A stretch of DNA of 64,000 nt from contig NZ_VAUA01000006.1 of the NCBI RefSeq assembly GCF_005771405.1, forward strand, positions 145,251-209,250. Direction: 5' to 3'. The notes below the pieces were generated by a model. It was not told the origin of the DNA, made no database searches, and was given only the letters and a program-made list of their open reading frames with translations. The stretch is from Parasedimentitalea maritima (GTDB lineage Bacteria > Pseudomonadota > Alphaproteobacteria > Rhodobacterales > Rhodobacteraceae). Shown here one piece after another: positions 43,189 through 52,627 of the stretch (within the stretch, counting starts at the first letter, position 1; each line of letters starts with the position of its first letter). Position numbers and translations under genes: made by a program.

Positions 43189-44703
43189 TTAGTTCCAGGT
43201 CATTGTAGTGAACCGCAGAACCTCGTCCGGAGTTGGTGTATAAGAGATGTCGTTCCCATATACATAGTTGGTGTTGTACGAGAACATTGGCACCCAATAG
43301 GCATTGTCAGCAATTTTGTTCAGCGCCTTTGAGTAGAACTCTTTGCGGGTGTCTGGATTTGTTGAACTGTCTGCAACGTCCAGCCAATCGCGCAGTTCCG
43401 GGTCGCGGGCATCGTCCAGTGCGCCCAGTTTAAAGAACTGGCTGGTGATCGCTGAGGTGTCGTTGATCGAGTAAGACCCCCATGTTTGGAAAGATACGGG
43501 TGTACCCTTGGCTGTACGCAACTCGCGCAGGGCCGAATACTTCAGCATCTTGAAGTCGGTCTTGATACCAACAGCATTCAGATAACTCGAAATCGCTTCG
43601 GCATAGTCCCGGTTACGATAGGCGTAGAATTCAGTTGTGAACCCATCCTCATACCCGGCCTCAGCCAACAACGCCTTGGCTTTTTCGGGGTCATAGTCAT
43701 AGCTTTTGACGGCTTGATCACAGCCAAACTGGCTGGGGAAGCAGGCCGTCGAAATCACCTGACTCTTACCCTTTAGCAAGGCAGAAACCAGTGCTTCGCG
43801 GTTGATCGCATGGGCAACGGCTTGACGGACCTTCAGGTTGGTGAAGGGGTTGTCCTCGCCTGTGCGGCCGGCTGCATCTAGTGTCAGATACCCAATGCGC
43901 ATGGTACTTTCGTTGGCGACGGTAAACTGATCCATCTGGGCCAGTTTTTCAGCCTGATCCGCAGGGGTCTGCCAGATCAGATCCAGCGTGCCGTTGAACA
44001 GTTCCGCAATCTGCGTGTTGATGTCCGGGATGGTGCGGATGTCTATACGTTCAATACTGGGCTGACCCTTAGGGCTATCATGGTAACCGGCATTTTTTTC
44101 CAGCACGAACCGCTGCCCAGGAATGACTTCTGCAACTTTGTAAGGGCCAGTGCCAACCGGGTTTAGCCCCATGCCCTTTGGCCCAACTTCGGCGTAGTAT
44201 TCATTTGGATACATCGAAACCGGACCAGACAGAAACTCGATCGCTGCAGGGAAAGGCGCCTTGAGGTTGATACGAACGGTATAGTCGTCGATTTTCTCAG
44301 CCGATTTCATCCAACTCACGTTGCGCTGGGTTTTGACCCCATTTTCTGCGTCGGCGACAAAATTGACGGTAAAGACAACATCGTCAGCATTAAAGGCTTC
44401 GCCGTTGTGGAATGTGACCCCTTCGCGGAGCTTGAACTCCAGGGTGACGTCATCAATCCACTCCCAGGCGGTTGCAAGGTTGCCTTTATATTCGCTGGTC
44501 ACCGGATCGCGATAAACCAAGCCGTCCCAGACCGCGCGCTGAAGCACCACCCCTTCGCGGGATGAGTTGAAGTAGCTATCAACGTTTTCAAGTTCTTTGG
44601 TAAAGGCCACCGACAGCGTGCCGTCAGATTTGTCGGCATAGGCCGCTCCTGCGGCACATATCGACAGTACGGCGACGGCCGATTTCAATTTGCTATAAGC
44701 CAT
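43189..44703 (-). CDS. Peptide ABC transporter solute-binding protein (family 5)
   Basis: 504 residues from ATG 44703, with AAGGGAAGA just upstream. The signal peptide MAYSKLKSAVAVLSICAAGAAYA is cut before DKSDGTL. Family 5 landmarks are present: DGLVYRDPVTSEYKGNLATAWEW, FKLREGVTFHNGEAFNADDVVF, NPVGTGPYKV, and NLKVRQAVAHAINREALV. It captures a peptide in the periplasm. It heads the operon that ends in gamma-glutamyltransferase and dipeptidase, so a gamma-glutamyl peptide or glutathione-like compound is a plausible ligand. Confidence 0.9.
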   Translation of the reverse strand: MAYSKLKSAVAVLSICAAGAAYADKSDGTLSVAFTKELENVDSYFNSSREGVVLQRAVWDGLVYRDPVTSEYKGNLATAWEWIDDVTLEFKLREGVTFHNGEAFNADDVVFTVNFVADAENGVKTQRNVSWMKSAEKIDDYTVRINLKAPFPAAIEFLSGPVSMYPNEYYAEVGPKGMGLNPVGTGPYKVAEVIPGQRFVLEKNAGYHDSPKGQPSIERIDIRTIPDINTQIAELFNGTLDLIWQTPADQAEKLAQMDQFTVANESTMRIGYLTLDAAGRTGEDNPFTNLKVRQAVAHAINREALVSALLKGKSQVISTACFPSQFGCDQAVKSYDYDPEKAKALLAEAGYEDGFTTEFYAYRNRDYAEAISSYLNAVGIKTDFKMLKYSALRELRTAKGTPVSFQTWGSYSINDTSAITSQFFKLGALDDARDPELRDWLDVADSSTNPDTRKEFYSKALNKIADNAYWVPMFSYNTNYVYGNDISYTPTPDEVLRFTTMTWN

Positions 44704-44753
44704 GTCTCTTCCCTTGCTGGTCGGCCGGAGCCGATAAGTTGCTGGTTGACAAG

Positions 44754-44770
44754 ATATCATAATATGATAT
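44754..44770. promoter_or_regulatory. Palindrome in the dpp-like / iclR divergent region
   Basis: ATATCAT-AAT-ATGATAT is a perfect inverted repeat in the 168-bp region between the binding-protein gene and the divergent IclR gene. IclR-family proteins bind AT-rich palindromes of about this size. It is the best operator candidate for control of the peptide operon. Confidence 0.5.
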
Positions 44771-44871
44771 TCTTTATTGTTATATACGCTAAGTAATCAT
44801 TTTTCACATCAATCAGTCAAGCCCGTTTCGGTTTGGGCTGACGAAACGCGGGTTAACAAGTTGGTATCTGT

Positions 44872-45651
44872 ATGAAAGAAAAGCAAAATACACTGTTTGT
44901 TGGCTCTTTGGCCAAGGGCCTGAAATTGCTACGGGCCTTTGACGAAACCACAACTGAGATGTCATTGACGGATCTTGCCCGCCGCACAGGGCTGGACAAA
45001 AGTGCGACTCAGAGATTGGCGAATACACTTCACGTCGAAGGCATGCTGGACAAAGATCCGGAAACCAAACGCTTCCGCCCTTCGCATGCCTGGCTAGAGT
45101 TGGCCTATGCGTATTTCTGGTCTGATCCGCTGGTCAGACAAGCTATGCCACAACTGATTGACCTGTCTCAGCGGTTAGGATCGACCGTCAACCTGACCGA
45201 ACTTTCAGGGGATCATATTATTTACGTCAGCCGATTGCCCAATGGCATCAGCCAGTTTTCAGCCACACTTGTTGGACGGCGCCTCCCTGCGCTGAACGCT
45301 TCAGCAGGCCGCGTAATGATTTCAACTTGGCCAGCTGAGGAACGGGACCGTGTCGTAGAGAGCTGGCCAATCCACCAGTTCACACCAAAGACAACGATTG
45401 ATCGTAATGTCATTCGCGAGGGTATCGAAGAGGCGGCCCAAAAAGGCTACGCTACAACCCAGAACCAAATGATCCTGAATCAAACCGGCGTTGCTGCGCC
45501 AATTATTGGTCCTGATGGTCGAGCCTATGCGGCTGTGCAATGTTCAGTATCCTCACATCACTGGGGCCAAGATCGCATCCAGGAAGAACTCGTTCCGTAC
45601 ATTCTGGATGCTGCACTAGCTATCGCGCCCCAGTCTCGGGGTGTTTACTGA
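44872..45651 (+). CDS. IclR family transcriptional regulator
   Basis: 259 residues. The winged HTH (about 10-70, SLAKGLKLLRAFDE, MSLTDLARRTGLDKSATQRLANTLHVEGML) precedes the IclR effector domain (about 85-255, with STVNLTELSGDHIIYV, GRRLPALNASAGRVMIS and GVAAPIIGPDGRAYAAVQ). It is divergent from the peptide-uptake operon and should respond to a peptide, amino acid or breakdown product. Confidence 0.9.
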   Translation: MKEKQNTLFVGSLAKGLKLLRAFDETTTEMSLTDLARRTGLDKSATQRLANTLHVEGMLDKDPETKRFRPSHAWLELAYAYFWSDPLVRQAMPQLIDLSQRLGSTVNLTELSGDHIIYVSRLPNGISQFSATLVGRRLPALNASAGRVMISTWPAEERDRVVESWPIHQFTPKTTIDRNVIREGIEEAAQKGYATTQNQMILNQTGVAAPIIGPDGRAYAAVQCSVSSHHWGQDRIQEELVPYILDAALAIAPQSRGVY

Positions 45652-45951
45652 CTTAACGCTGACGTCAGACATATTTTGCATGGCTTGGTACAGGTGGCAT
45701 CGCTGCCTGCTGAACGCTGCATTCGACCTATCTTTAGTTACTGTGACGTTCTTGACCACGTTTAAAACTCAATTGAGAAGACGTTACAAATTTGTGAATC
45801 TTTTCCCCCAATAAATATGAATATTATCTAAAATATTCAACGTATTAAGGATCCGTTAAAAGGCGTCGTTAACCACCAGCATGCTACCAAAATTTTCGCT
45901 GCGGAACATGGAGCAATCCATTCCTCAGGACGCGAACATTGGGGTGGATGT
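45652..45951. other. Intergenic stretch without a recognised gene
   Basis: These 300 bases after iclR are AT-rich in the second half (45780-45840). A short TGACGTCA palindrome lies near the start. No reading frame with a convincing start and no strong terminator was seen. Confidence 0.4.
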
Positions 45952-46470
45952 ATGGTAGTGTGGACAAAACCTATTCGTAGGTCATTGAAGGCTGTGGCCA
46001 GTAACAAGGGTCGCGGAAAAAGAACATTACGTGGCACATTGCCAACCGCATTGGCGCTTGTCATGGGGTTGGCTGGGGCAGAGAATCGTGCCTACGCTAG
46101 CGTGCAGCCTTATGTGATTAACAACGACCGCGGTGGCACTGTCAGGGACCGCTTGCTCGAAATCGATACCCTGCGCACTACAGGTCAGCCGGTCGAAATC
46201 CGCGGTCAGATATGCTATTCTACCTGTACCATGCTGCTTGGCCTCCCTCAAACCTGCGTCTCACCGGGAACTGTTTTTGGGTTTCACGGCCCCTCTCGCA
46301 GCGGCAAGCGACTAAAGCCAGACGAGTTTGAGTATTACTCAGAGCTGATAGCGCAGCATTATCCCGAAACTCTGCGAAATTGGTACATGAAGAAAGGCCG
46401 AAAGAGGATCCGTGGCATTTACCGAATGAGTGGAACCGAAATCATTAGAATGGGTGTAAAGGCCTGTTAG
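45952..46470 (+). CDS. Exported hypothetical protein, remote ClpP/COG3904-like
   Basis: 172 residues. A long basic N-terminus (PIRRSLKAV, SNKGRGKRTLRG) precedes a hydrophobic stretch ending AYA, so export is likely. The middle reads VEIRGQICYSTCTMLLGLPQTCVSPGTVFGFHGPSRSG. This resembles the block in COG3904-type periplasmic proteins related to ClpP, where Ser and Cys residues sit in a CxSxC turn before a GFH segment. The fold link is from memory and moderate at best. The gene stands alone. Confidence 0.6.
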   Translation: MVVWTKPIRRSLKAVASNKGRGKRTLRGTLPTALALVMGLAGAENRAYASVQPYVINNDRGGTVRDRLLEIDTLRTTGQPVEIRGQICYSTCTMLLGLPQTCVSPGTVFGFHGPSRSGKRLKPDEFEYYSELIAQHYPETLRNWYMKKGRKRIRGIYRMSGTEIIRMGVKAC

Positions 46471-46747
46471 CAGGGACCTGTTGAAGCTGCCCACTGAGCA
46501 GTGTGATTGTAGATTGGACCCCCGCCATATGCTCCAGGACTAAGGGCATCTAGGGTAAGCCCCTCATCAGAGCCCTTACTTAGTTCCTCTCATTTACAGT
46601 AAAACTTAATTTACTGAACTGTCACTCGCCACATTACGGACACAAAGCTTCACGAAGTTGACGCCTTAACCAGGGGTTTCATAATTAAGTGTTAACGTTT
46701 TTGACGCTACATTAATCATCAAGCTTTGTTTCGTTCTGGAGGGAAAA
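46471..46747. other. Intergenic stretch without a recognised gene
   Basis: These 277 bases between two small genes contain AT-rich DNA that probably holds the promoter of the small membrane protein at 46748. Nothing else was identified. Confidence 0.35.
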
Positions 46748-46948
46748 ATGGTTGTTGGTATATTGGCTTTGGCAGTGATTTTCGGCGGTGCATTGGCTGG
46801 TGCTGCACTCGTTACGGGCCACTCGTTTCTCTTTGCTCTTACAATCTACATGGGTGCTGGAAGTCTGAGTGTTTTTGTGATCGCGAGCTTGATTTTTGCC
46901 GGGTCAGCACTTCGGAACTTTCAGTTGAGCAACCTAAACTTAGGCTGA
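46748..46948 (+). CDS. Small two-helix membrane protein
   Basis: 66 residues. GGAGGGAAAA directly before the ATG is a strong ribosome binding site. Two hydrophobic helices span about residues 2-24 and 28-52 with a short turn (TGHSF), and a polar tail of about 14 residues ends the protein. No family is recognised. Confidence 0.65.
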   Translation: MVVGILALAVIFGGALAGAALVTGHSFLFALTIYMGAGSLSVFVIASLIFAGSALRNFQLSNLNLG

Positions 46949-47168
46949 AATCAGTCATTTTACACGATCTAGACTGCAGCACATCTTAACACGAACAATT
47001 TCAAATTCCTTTGCGTCCTCTGTAGCCCCTGTGTCTGGGATTACCTGGAGAGGTGCAAACAATCTTACCCCCGCCAAAGCGATGTTCAAAGTTCGCTGAC
47101 ACTAAAGTGCAATAGTGGTTTATTCCGGTAACGGAGAATGTTTGCTCGTTCCTTCCTGTCCAATCATC

Positions 47169-47777
47169 TTACAATGACACCCACAGCACCCGTGCATCTT
47201 CGGTGCTGGTGGACACGCAGCCATGTCCCATTCCGCTGTCATAATATACGCTGTCACCCTCAGTCATTTCCAGTGGTCGGTAGTGTTCAGTGTACAGCGT
47301 CAGCGAGCCACTAATCACAAACATGAACTCTTCGCCGCGATGGCGAACCCAGCTCTCAAACTCGCTGACATCTCGCGCCTTAATCGTGCTGATATACGGC
47401 AACATCCGTTTGCTGGTCAGCTCAGTGCATAGCAACTCGTGATCATAGGTTGCTGTCTCTTGGTGTTCGCCACGCCCGGCCAAGGTATAGTCGCGGCGAC
47501 CTGATATATCCCCATCGCCCGACTGCACAAACAGCTGTGGCGTCTTTAAATCCAGTGTTTGCATCAATCGGCGAATAATGTCGAAACTGGGTTTGGTCAG
47601 GTTGTTCTCGATCTTGGACAGGGTTGACCGACCAATAGCCGCAGCTTTGGCAGCCTCCTCCAGCGTTAGTCCCTTTTCTTTGCGTGCATCTCGAATCATC
47701 TGGCCAAGAACCTGCCCATCCGGCGCGTCACCAGCGTCACGTGCTGGACCTGTTTCTTCGGTCTGTACCGGTTCCAT
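47169..47777 (-). CDS. XRE family regulator with C-terminal cupin domain
   Basis: 202 residues. The HTH (about 25-80) has IRDARKEKGLTLEEAAKAAAIGRSTLSKIENNLTKPS. A cupin sensor (about 110-202) has WVRHRGEEFMFVISGSLTLY, HYRPLEMTEGDSVYYDSGMGHGCVS, with the metal-binding His/Glu pattern. Such proteins control amino-acid and small-molecule catabolism. It is divergent from gcvT with 294 bp between the starts, so it probably regulates the glycine cleavage system. Confidence 0.88.
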   Translation of the reverse strand: MEPVQTEETGPARDAGDAPDGQVLGQMIRDARKEKGLTLEEAAKAAAIGRSTLSKIENNLTKPSFDIIRRLMQTLDLKTPQLFVQSGDGDISGRRDYTLAGRGEHQETATYDHELLCTELTSKRMLPYISTIKARDVSEFESWVRHRGEEFMFVISGSLTLYTEHYRPLEMTEGDSVYYDSGMGHGCVSTSTEDARVLWVSL

Positions 47778-47862
47778 TTGGAATTTCTCCTATTTACAAA
47801 CGACTTAATCCTGTCGCCTGTTTCAGCTGAATTTATCTTATCATCAAATTTGTTGCCAATAG

Positions 47863-47883
47863 GGAAAAAGTTTCCTAAAGGAA
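47863..47883. promoter_or_regulatory. Operator-like repeat between the XRE-cupin gene and gcvT
   Basis: GGAAA-AAG-TTTCC-TAAA-GGAA is an alternation of GGAA and TTCC half-sites giving two overlapping inverted repeats. Position between the divergent genes and symmetry suggest an XRE-type operator. It is short and could be chance. Confidence 0.35.
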
Positions 47884-47955
47884 CATTATTGCGCTATTCA
47901 CGTATACAAGCGCATACATCGCTGATTTGACCCTGACATTCACAGAGGCTTCCAG

Positions 47956-48075
47956 ATGAACATTGCTCGCTCCAACGGGATTGCCCGTTTCTCTGACAGA
48001 CAAGGTCGCCCAGGCGTCTTGCCGGGCGCAGTCTGCACCTCTGTTCCATCCCAAACCGAAAGGCCACTGTCATGA
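47956..48075 (+). CDS. Short leader reading frame overlapping gcvT
   Basis: A 39-residue frame (MNIARSNGIARFSDRQGR...ERPLS) has an AGAGG-type site before its ATG and its TGA overlaps the gcvT ATG (ATGA at 48072-48075). That is the same coupling used by real operon genes here. It could be a leader peptide that couples translation to gcvT, or a fortuitous frame. No known family. gcvT also has its own weaker AAAGG site. Confidence 0.35.
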   Translation: MNIARSNGIARFSDRQGRPGVLPGAVCTSVPSQTERPLS

Positions 48076-49169
48076 CTGACGCGCCAAAACGCACACCGCT
48101 ATATGACCTGCACGTCGAGCTTGGCGGCAAGATGGTTGATTTTGCAGGGTGGGAAATGCCAGTGCAATATCCCATGGGTATCATGGGCGAGCACAATCAC
48201 ACCCGTACCAAGGCTGGGCTGTTTGATGTTAGCCATATGGGTCAGGTGATCCTGCGCGGTGAAGGGGCTGCAGAAAAGCTCGAAACTCTGGTGCCCTCGG
48301 CGATGACCACCCTAAAGGAAGGCAAAGCACGCTATACCTTCTTTACCAACCCAGACGGTGGCATCATGGACGACCTGATCGTCGCCAATGCCGGCGATCA
48401 CTTGTTCCTCGTGGTCAACGCTTCGATGCGTCATCAGGATATCCCGCATATGGCGGACAATCTGGACGGTATTGAGGTCACCGAAATTTTTGACCGCGCT
48501 CTGGTTGCGGTTCAAGGACCGGTCGCCGAAAATGTGGTCGGAGATCTCTGCTCGGCGGCCCGTGACATGACCTTCATGCAGACCATGGTTGCTGACATTA
48601 ATGGTGTTGAATGCCGCATCTCGCGTCTGGGCTATACCGGCGAAGATGGTTTTGAAATTTCCATCCCGGAAGACAAAGCCATTGAAGTCTGCCGGGCCTT
48701 TTTGGCGCATGAGGATTGTGAACCCGTTGGATTGGGCGCCCGTGACAGTCTGCGGCTGGAATCTGGTCTCTGCCTCTATGGCAATGATATCGACAACTCT
48801 ACCTCTCCGGTCGAAGCCTCGCTGACCTGGGCCATGCAAAAACGCCGCCGCGAAGAAGGTGGCTTTCCGGGTGCTGACCGCATCCAGCGTGATCTTGCCG
48901 AAGGCACCGCCAAAAAACTTGTCGGAATTCGGCCGACTGGCCGCGCCCCAGCCCGTGCCGGTGTCGAAGTTCAGGATTTGGATGGCAACATTATTGGCAG
49001 CATTACCTCAGGCGGCTTTGGCCCAACAGTTGGCGCACCGGTTGCGATGGGCTATGTGGCAACCAAACACAGTGAGCCAGGTCAAAAGATCAATCTCATC
49101 ATCCGTGGCAAGGCGCAGCCAGCTGAAATTGCAGCACTGCCTTTTGTCACCCAAAACTACAAACGCTAA
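48072..49169 (+). CDS. gcvT: Glycine cleavage system T protein (aminomethyltransferase)
   Basis: 365 residues. Opening TPLYDLHVELGGKMVDFAGWEMPVQY, the folate-binding region LFDVSHMGQ, TFFTNPDGGIMDDL, the YTGEDGFE segment, and the C-terminal domain GRAPARAGVEVQD and GGFGPTVGAPVAMGYV. It transfers the methylene group of the aminomethyl intermediate on GcvH to tetrahydrofolate, releasing ammonia. First enzyme gene of gcvTHP, 9 bp before gcvH. Confidence 0.96.
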   Translation: MTDAPKRTPLYDLHVELGGKMVDFAGWEMPVQYPMGIMGEHNHTRTKAGLFDVSHMGQVILRGEGAAEKLETLVPSAMTTLKEGKARYTFFTNPDGGIMDDLIVANAGDHLFLVVNASMRHQDIPHMADNLDGIEVTEIFDRALVAVQGPVAENVVGDLCSAARDMTFMQTMVADINGVECRISRLGYTGEDGFEISIPEDKAIEVCRAFLAHEDCEPVGLGARDSLRLESGLCLYGNDIDNSTSPVEASLTWAMQKRRREEGGFPGADRIQRDLAEGTAKKLVGIRPTGRAPARAGVEVQDLDGNIIGSITSGGFGPTVGAPVAMGYVATKHSEPGQKINLIIRGKAQPAEIAALPFVTQNYKR

Positions 49170-49178
49170 ACCCCAGGA

Positions 49179-49553
49179 GTGTCCAACATGACCACCTATT
49201 ATTCCGAAGAGCACGAATGGCTGACTGTCGAGGGTGAAACCGCCGTAGTCGGTATTACCCAACACGCAGCTGACCAGCTGGGCGAAATTGTTTTTGTCGA
49301 ACAAAAAGAAGTCGGCGATGACTTCGAAAAAGGCGACGACATTGGCGTTATTGAATCCGTCAAAGCAGCTTCGGAAATCTATGCTGCCGTTGACGGTGAA
49401 GTGACCGAAGTTAACGGCACATTGGAAGAAAATCCCGGCGCGCTCAACGACTCTCCCGAGGGCGATGCCTGGATCTACAAGATCAAGCTGACAAACATTG
49501 ACCAACTCGAAGAGCTGATGGACCTGGACGGCTACAAAGCCTTTATTGGCTAA
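49179..49553 (+). CDS. gcvH: Glycine cleavage system H protein
   Basis: 124 residues. The lipoyl-lysine is Lys59 in GVIESVKAASEIYAAVDGEV. It carries the aminomethyl group between GcvP and GcvT and electrons to lipoamide dehydrogenase, which is not in the window. GGAG precedes the ATG. A 116-bp gap before gcvP may allow a different expression level. Confidence 0.97.
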   Translation: MSNMTTYYSEEHEWLTVEGETAVVGITQHAADQLGEIVFVEQKEVGDDFEKGDDIGVIESVKAASEIYAAVDGEVTEVNGTLEENPGALNDSPEGDAWIYKIKLTNIDQLEELMDLDGYKAFIG

Positions 49554-49669
49554 CCCATCCTGATGCGGATCCGCCAATCGGTGTGATCCGCTTTTCATCT
49601 AGCTAAAAATATCCCCGCCGGAGGCTCCCCTCCTCCCGGCAAGCGCTGACTTTCCAAAGGAACACCCCC

Positions 49670-52525
49670 ATGGCCTTCAAGCTGACCGACTACGAAGCCT
49701 ATGACTTTGCCAACCGACGCCACATCGGCCCCAGCCCCCGCGAAATGGCGGATATGCTGCAGGTGATCGGCTTCAAAACGCTGGACGAGATGATCGACGC
49801 CACGGTGCCGCCTGCGATCCGTCAGGCTGAGGCATTGGATTGGGGTCCGGCTATGACCGAACGCGATGCGTTGTTCCACATGAAAGAGGTCGCCAATAAG
49901 AACAAGGTTCTGACGTCATTGATTGGTCAGGGCTATTACGGCACCACCACGCCGGCACCAATCCTGCGTAATATCTTGGAAAACCCGGCTTGGTATACCG
50001 CTTATACTCCTTATCAGCCTGAAATCTCTCAGGGCCGTCTCGAAGCACTGCTGAACTTCCAGACCATGGTCAGCGACTTGACCGGCATGGATATCGCCAA
50101 TGCCTCGCTGCTGGATGAAGCAACTGCCGCTGCCGAAGCCATGGCTATGGCCAAACGGGGTAGCCGTTCCAAAGCCAATAACGCGGCCTTTTTTGTGGAT
50201 GAGAGCTGCCACGCTCAGACCATCGCGGTGATCAAAACCCGCGCCGAACCACTGGGTGTTGAAGTCATCGTAGGGAACCCGGATGATCTGGTCGCCGAAA
50301 CCGTGTTTGGTGCGATTTTCCAGTATCCTGGCACTTATGGCCACGTGCGTGACTTCACCAACGAAATTAAGTCCCTACATGAAAATAAAGGCTTGGCCAT
50401 TGTTGCAGCGGACATCCTGTCGCTGGCGTTGCTGAAATCCCCTGGTGAAATGGGTGCAGATATTGCCATCGGATCTACCCAGCGCTTTGGTGTGCCCATG
50501 GGGTATGGTGGACCACACGCCGCTTATATGGCCACAAGTGACAAATTGAAGCGCGCTATGCCCGGCCGCATCATCGGCGTCTCGATCGATGCGCGTGGCA
50601 ACAAGGCTTATCGTTTGGCCCTGCAAACCCGAGAGCAGCACATCCGCCGTGAAAAAGCCAACTCCAACGTCTGTACCGCACAGGCGCTGCTGGCTGTTAT
50701 GGCATCAATGTATGCAGTGTATCATGGCCCCGACGGCATCAAGGCCATCGCCCAATCGGTCCACCGCAAGACCTCGCGTTTGGCCGCTGGCCTAGAGGAA
50801 AATGGTTACAAGGTTGAGCCAGAAGTCTTCTTTGACACAATCACCGTCGAAGTTGGACCATTGCAGAAAACTGTAATGGAAGCAGCAATTGCCCGTGGCA
50901 TCAACCTGCGTAAAGTTGGGGAAACCAAGGTCGGCGTCAGTTTGGACGAACAAACGCGCCCCGAAACAATCGAAGCTGTCTGGGGTGCCTTTGGCATCGA
51001 CAAGAAAGATGACAGTCAGGCCAACCGAGCCTATCGTTTGCCGGAACATGCGTTGCGGGAAAGCGAGTACCTGACTCACCCGATTTTCCACAAGAACCGG
51101 GCTGAAGCCGAAATCACGCGCTATATGCGCCGCCTTGCAGATCGTGATCTGGCACTTGATCGTTCGATGATCCCACTGGGATCCTGCACAATGAAACTGA
51201 ACGCCACCATCGAGATGATCCCGGTGACCTGGCCTGAGTTCAGCAACCTGCACCCTTTTGTGCCTGCCGATCAGGCCATGGGCTACACCCAGATGATCGA
51301 CGATCTGAACGACAAGCTGTGTCAGATTACAGGATACGATGCGATCAGCCAGCAGCCTAACTCCGGTGCGCAGGGTGAATATGCCGGCCTATTGACCATC
51401 CGCAACTACCACACCGCTCGTGGACAGGGCGCCCGCAATGTCTGTCTGATCCCAACTTCGGCGCACGGCACCAACCCTGCCACTGCACAGATGGTTGGCT
51501 ACAAAGTGGTCCCAGTCAAAGCCGACGAAGATGGTAACATCGACATCGCAGACTTCCGCGAAAAGGCTGAAAAGCACTCGGACGCGCTGGCCGCCTGCAT
51601 GATAACTTACCCGTCGACCCACGGCGTGTTCGAGGAAACCGTGCAGGAAGTTTGCCAAATCACGCATGATCACGGCGGTCAGGTCTATATCGACGGCGCC
51701 AACATGAACGCCATGGTTGGCCTGGCTCAGCCCGGCAAAATCGGTGGTGATGTCTCGCACCTGAACCTGCACAAAACATTCTGCATTCCGCACGGTGGTG
51801 GCGGCCCCGGCATGGGTCCAATTGGTGTTAAATCACACCTCATCGATTTCCTGCCCGGTCACCCTGAATACGGCACTGATGTTGGCCCTGTTTCTGCGGC
51901 ACCATTTGGCTCACCTTCGATCCTTCCAGTAAGCTGGGCTTACATTCTGTTGATGGGCGGCGCTGGTCTGACACAGGCTACCAAAGTGGCCATCCTGAAT
52001 GCGAACTACATCGCTGCCCGGCTCAAGGATGCTTATCCCATCCTCTATACCTCCAAAACGGGTCGGGTTGCGCACGAGTGTATTCTGGACACCCGCCCGC
52101 TGAATGATGCAGGTAACATAACTGTGGACGATGTCGCCAAACGTCTGGTGGATAGCGGTTTTCATGCGCCAACGATGTCTTGGCCAGTTGCAGGCACGCT
52201 GATGGTGGAGCCAACCGAGTCCGAGCCCAAGGCAGAATTGGACCGCTTCTGCGACGCTATGTTGTCTATCCGGGCCGAAGCACAGGATGTGATCGACGGT
52301 AAAGTTGATCCTGAAAACAACCCATTGAAACATGCCCCACACACGGTGCGTGATCTGGTGGGGGATTGGGATCGCCCCTACAGCCGTGAAGAGGCCTGCT
52401 TCCCTCCCGGCTCGTTGGGGGTCGACAAGTACTGGTCGCCGGTCAACCGCGTCGACAATGCCTATGGCGACCGCAACTTGATTTGCACCTGCCCGCCAAT
52501 GTCGGATTACGAAGACGACGCCTGA
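49670..52525 (+). CDS. gcvP: Glycine dehydrogenase (decarboxylating), P protein
   Basis: 951 residues, the fused single-chain form. Both aminotransferase-like halves are present. The PLP lysine is Lys702 in [35 protein letters not shown] opens the protein, and the conserved GSCTMKLNA and SAHGTNPA follow. It decarboxylates glycine and loads the residual aminomethyl on GcvH. An intrinsic terminator follows at 52538. Confidence 0.97.
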   Translation: MAFKLTDYEAYDFANRRHIGPSPREMADMLQVIGFKTLDEMIDATVPPAIRQAEALDWGPAMTERDALFHMKEVANKNKVLTSLIGQGYYGTTTPAPILRNILENPAWYTAYTPYQPEISQGRLEALLNFQTMVSDLTGMDIANASLLDEATAAAEAMAMAKRGSRSKANNAAFFVDESCHAQTIAVIKTRAEPLGVEVIVGNPDDLVAETVFGAIFQYPGTYGHVRDFTNEIKSLHENKGLAIVAADILSLALLKSPGEMGADIAIGSTQRFGVPMGYGGPHAAYMATSDKLKRAMPGRIIGVSIDARGNKAYRLALQTREQHIRREKANSNVCTAQALLAVMASMYAVYHGPDGIKAIAQSVHRKTSRLAAGLEENGYKVEPEVFFDTITVEVGPLQKTVMEAAIARGINLRKVGETKVGVSLDEQTRPETIEAVWGAFGIDKKDDSQANRAYRLPEHALRESEYLTHPIFHKNRAEAEITRYMRRLADRDLALDRSMIPLGSCTMKLNATIEMIPVTWPEFSNLHPFVPADQAMGYTQMIDDLNDKLCQITGYDAISQQPNSGAQGEYAGLLTIRNYHTARGQGARNVCLIPTSAHGTNPATAQMVGYKVVPVKADEDGNIDIADFREKAEKHSDALAACMITYPSTHGVFEETVQEVCQITHDHGGQVYIDGANMNAMVGLAQPGKIGGDVSHLNLHKTFCIPHGGGGPGMGPIGVKSHLIDFLPGHPEYGTDVGPVSAAPFGSPSILPVSWAYILLMGGAGLTQATKVAILNANYIAARLKDAYPILYTSKTGRVAHECILDTRPLNDAGNITVDDVAKRLVDSGFHAPTMSWPVAGTLMVEPTESEPKAELDRFCDAMLSIRAEAQDVIDGKVDPENNPLKHAPHTVRDLVGDWDRPYSREEACFPPGSLGVDKYWSPVNRVDNAYGDRNLICTCPPMSDYEDDA

Positions 52526-52537
52526 TTTTTCTGACCT

Positions 52538-52567
52538 GGCTGCCCCGCCCTATGCGGTGGGGCAGCC
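52538..52567 (+). terminator. Intrinsic terminator of the gcv operon
   Basis: GGCTGCCCCGCC pairs with GGTGGGGCAGCC (12 bp, one G-T) around the loop CTATGC, followed by TTCTTCGTTT. It begins 13 bases after the gcvP stop. Confidence 0.75.
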
Positions 52568-52627
52568 TTCTTCGTTTCAGTATATTTTGAACATCCCGTT
52601 GATCGTATCCCGCAGTAGGAGCCAGCC

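Noticed and set aside
45655-45675. TGACGTCA palindrome after iclR
   Set aside because: An 8-bp palindrome occurs by chance often enough and it is at the 3' side of a gene without another site.
47778-48071. Glycine riboswitch before gcvT
   Set aside because: The expected conserved core of tandem glycine aptamers could not be found in this region, which instead has operator-like repeats and a short frame.
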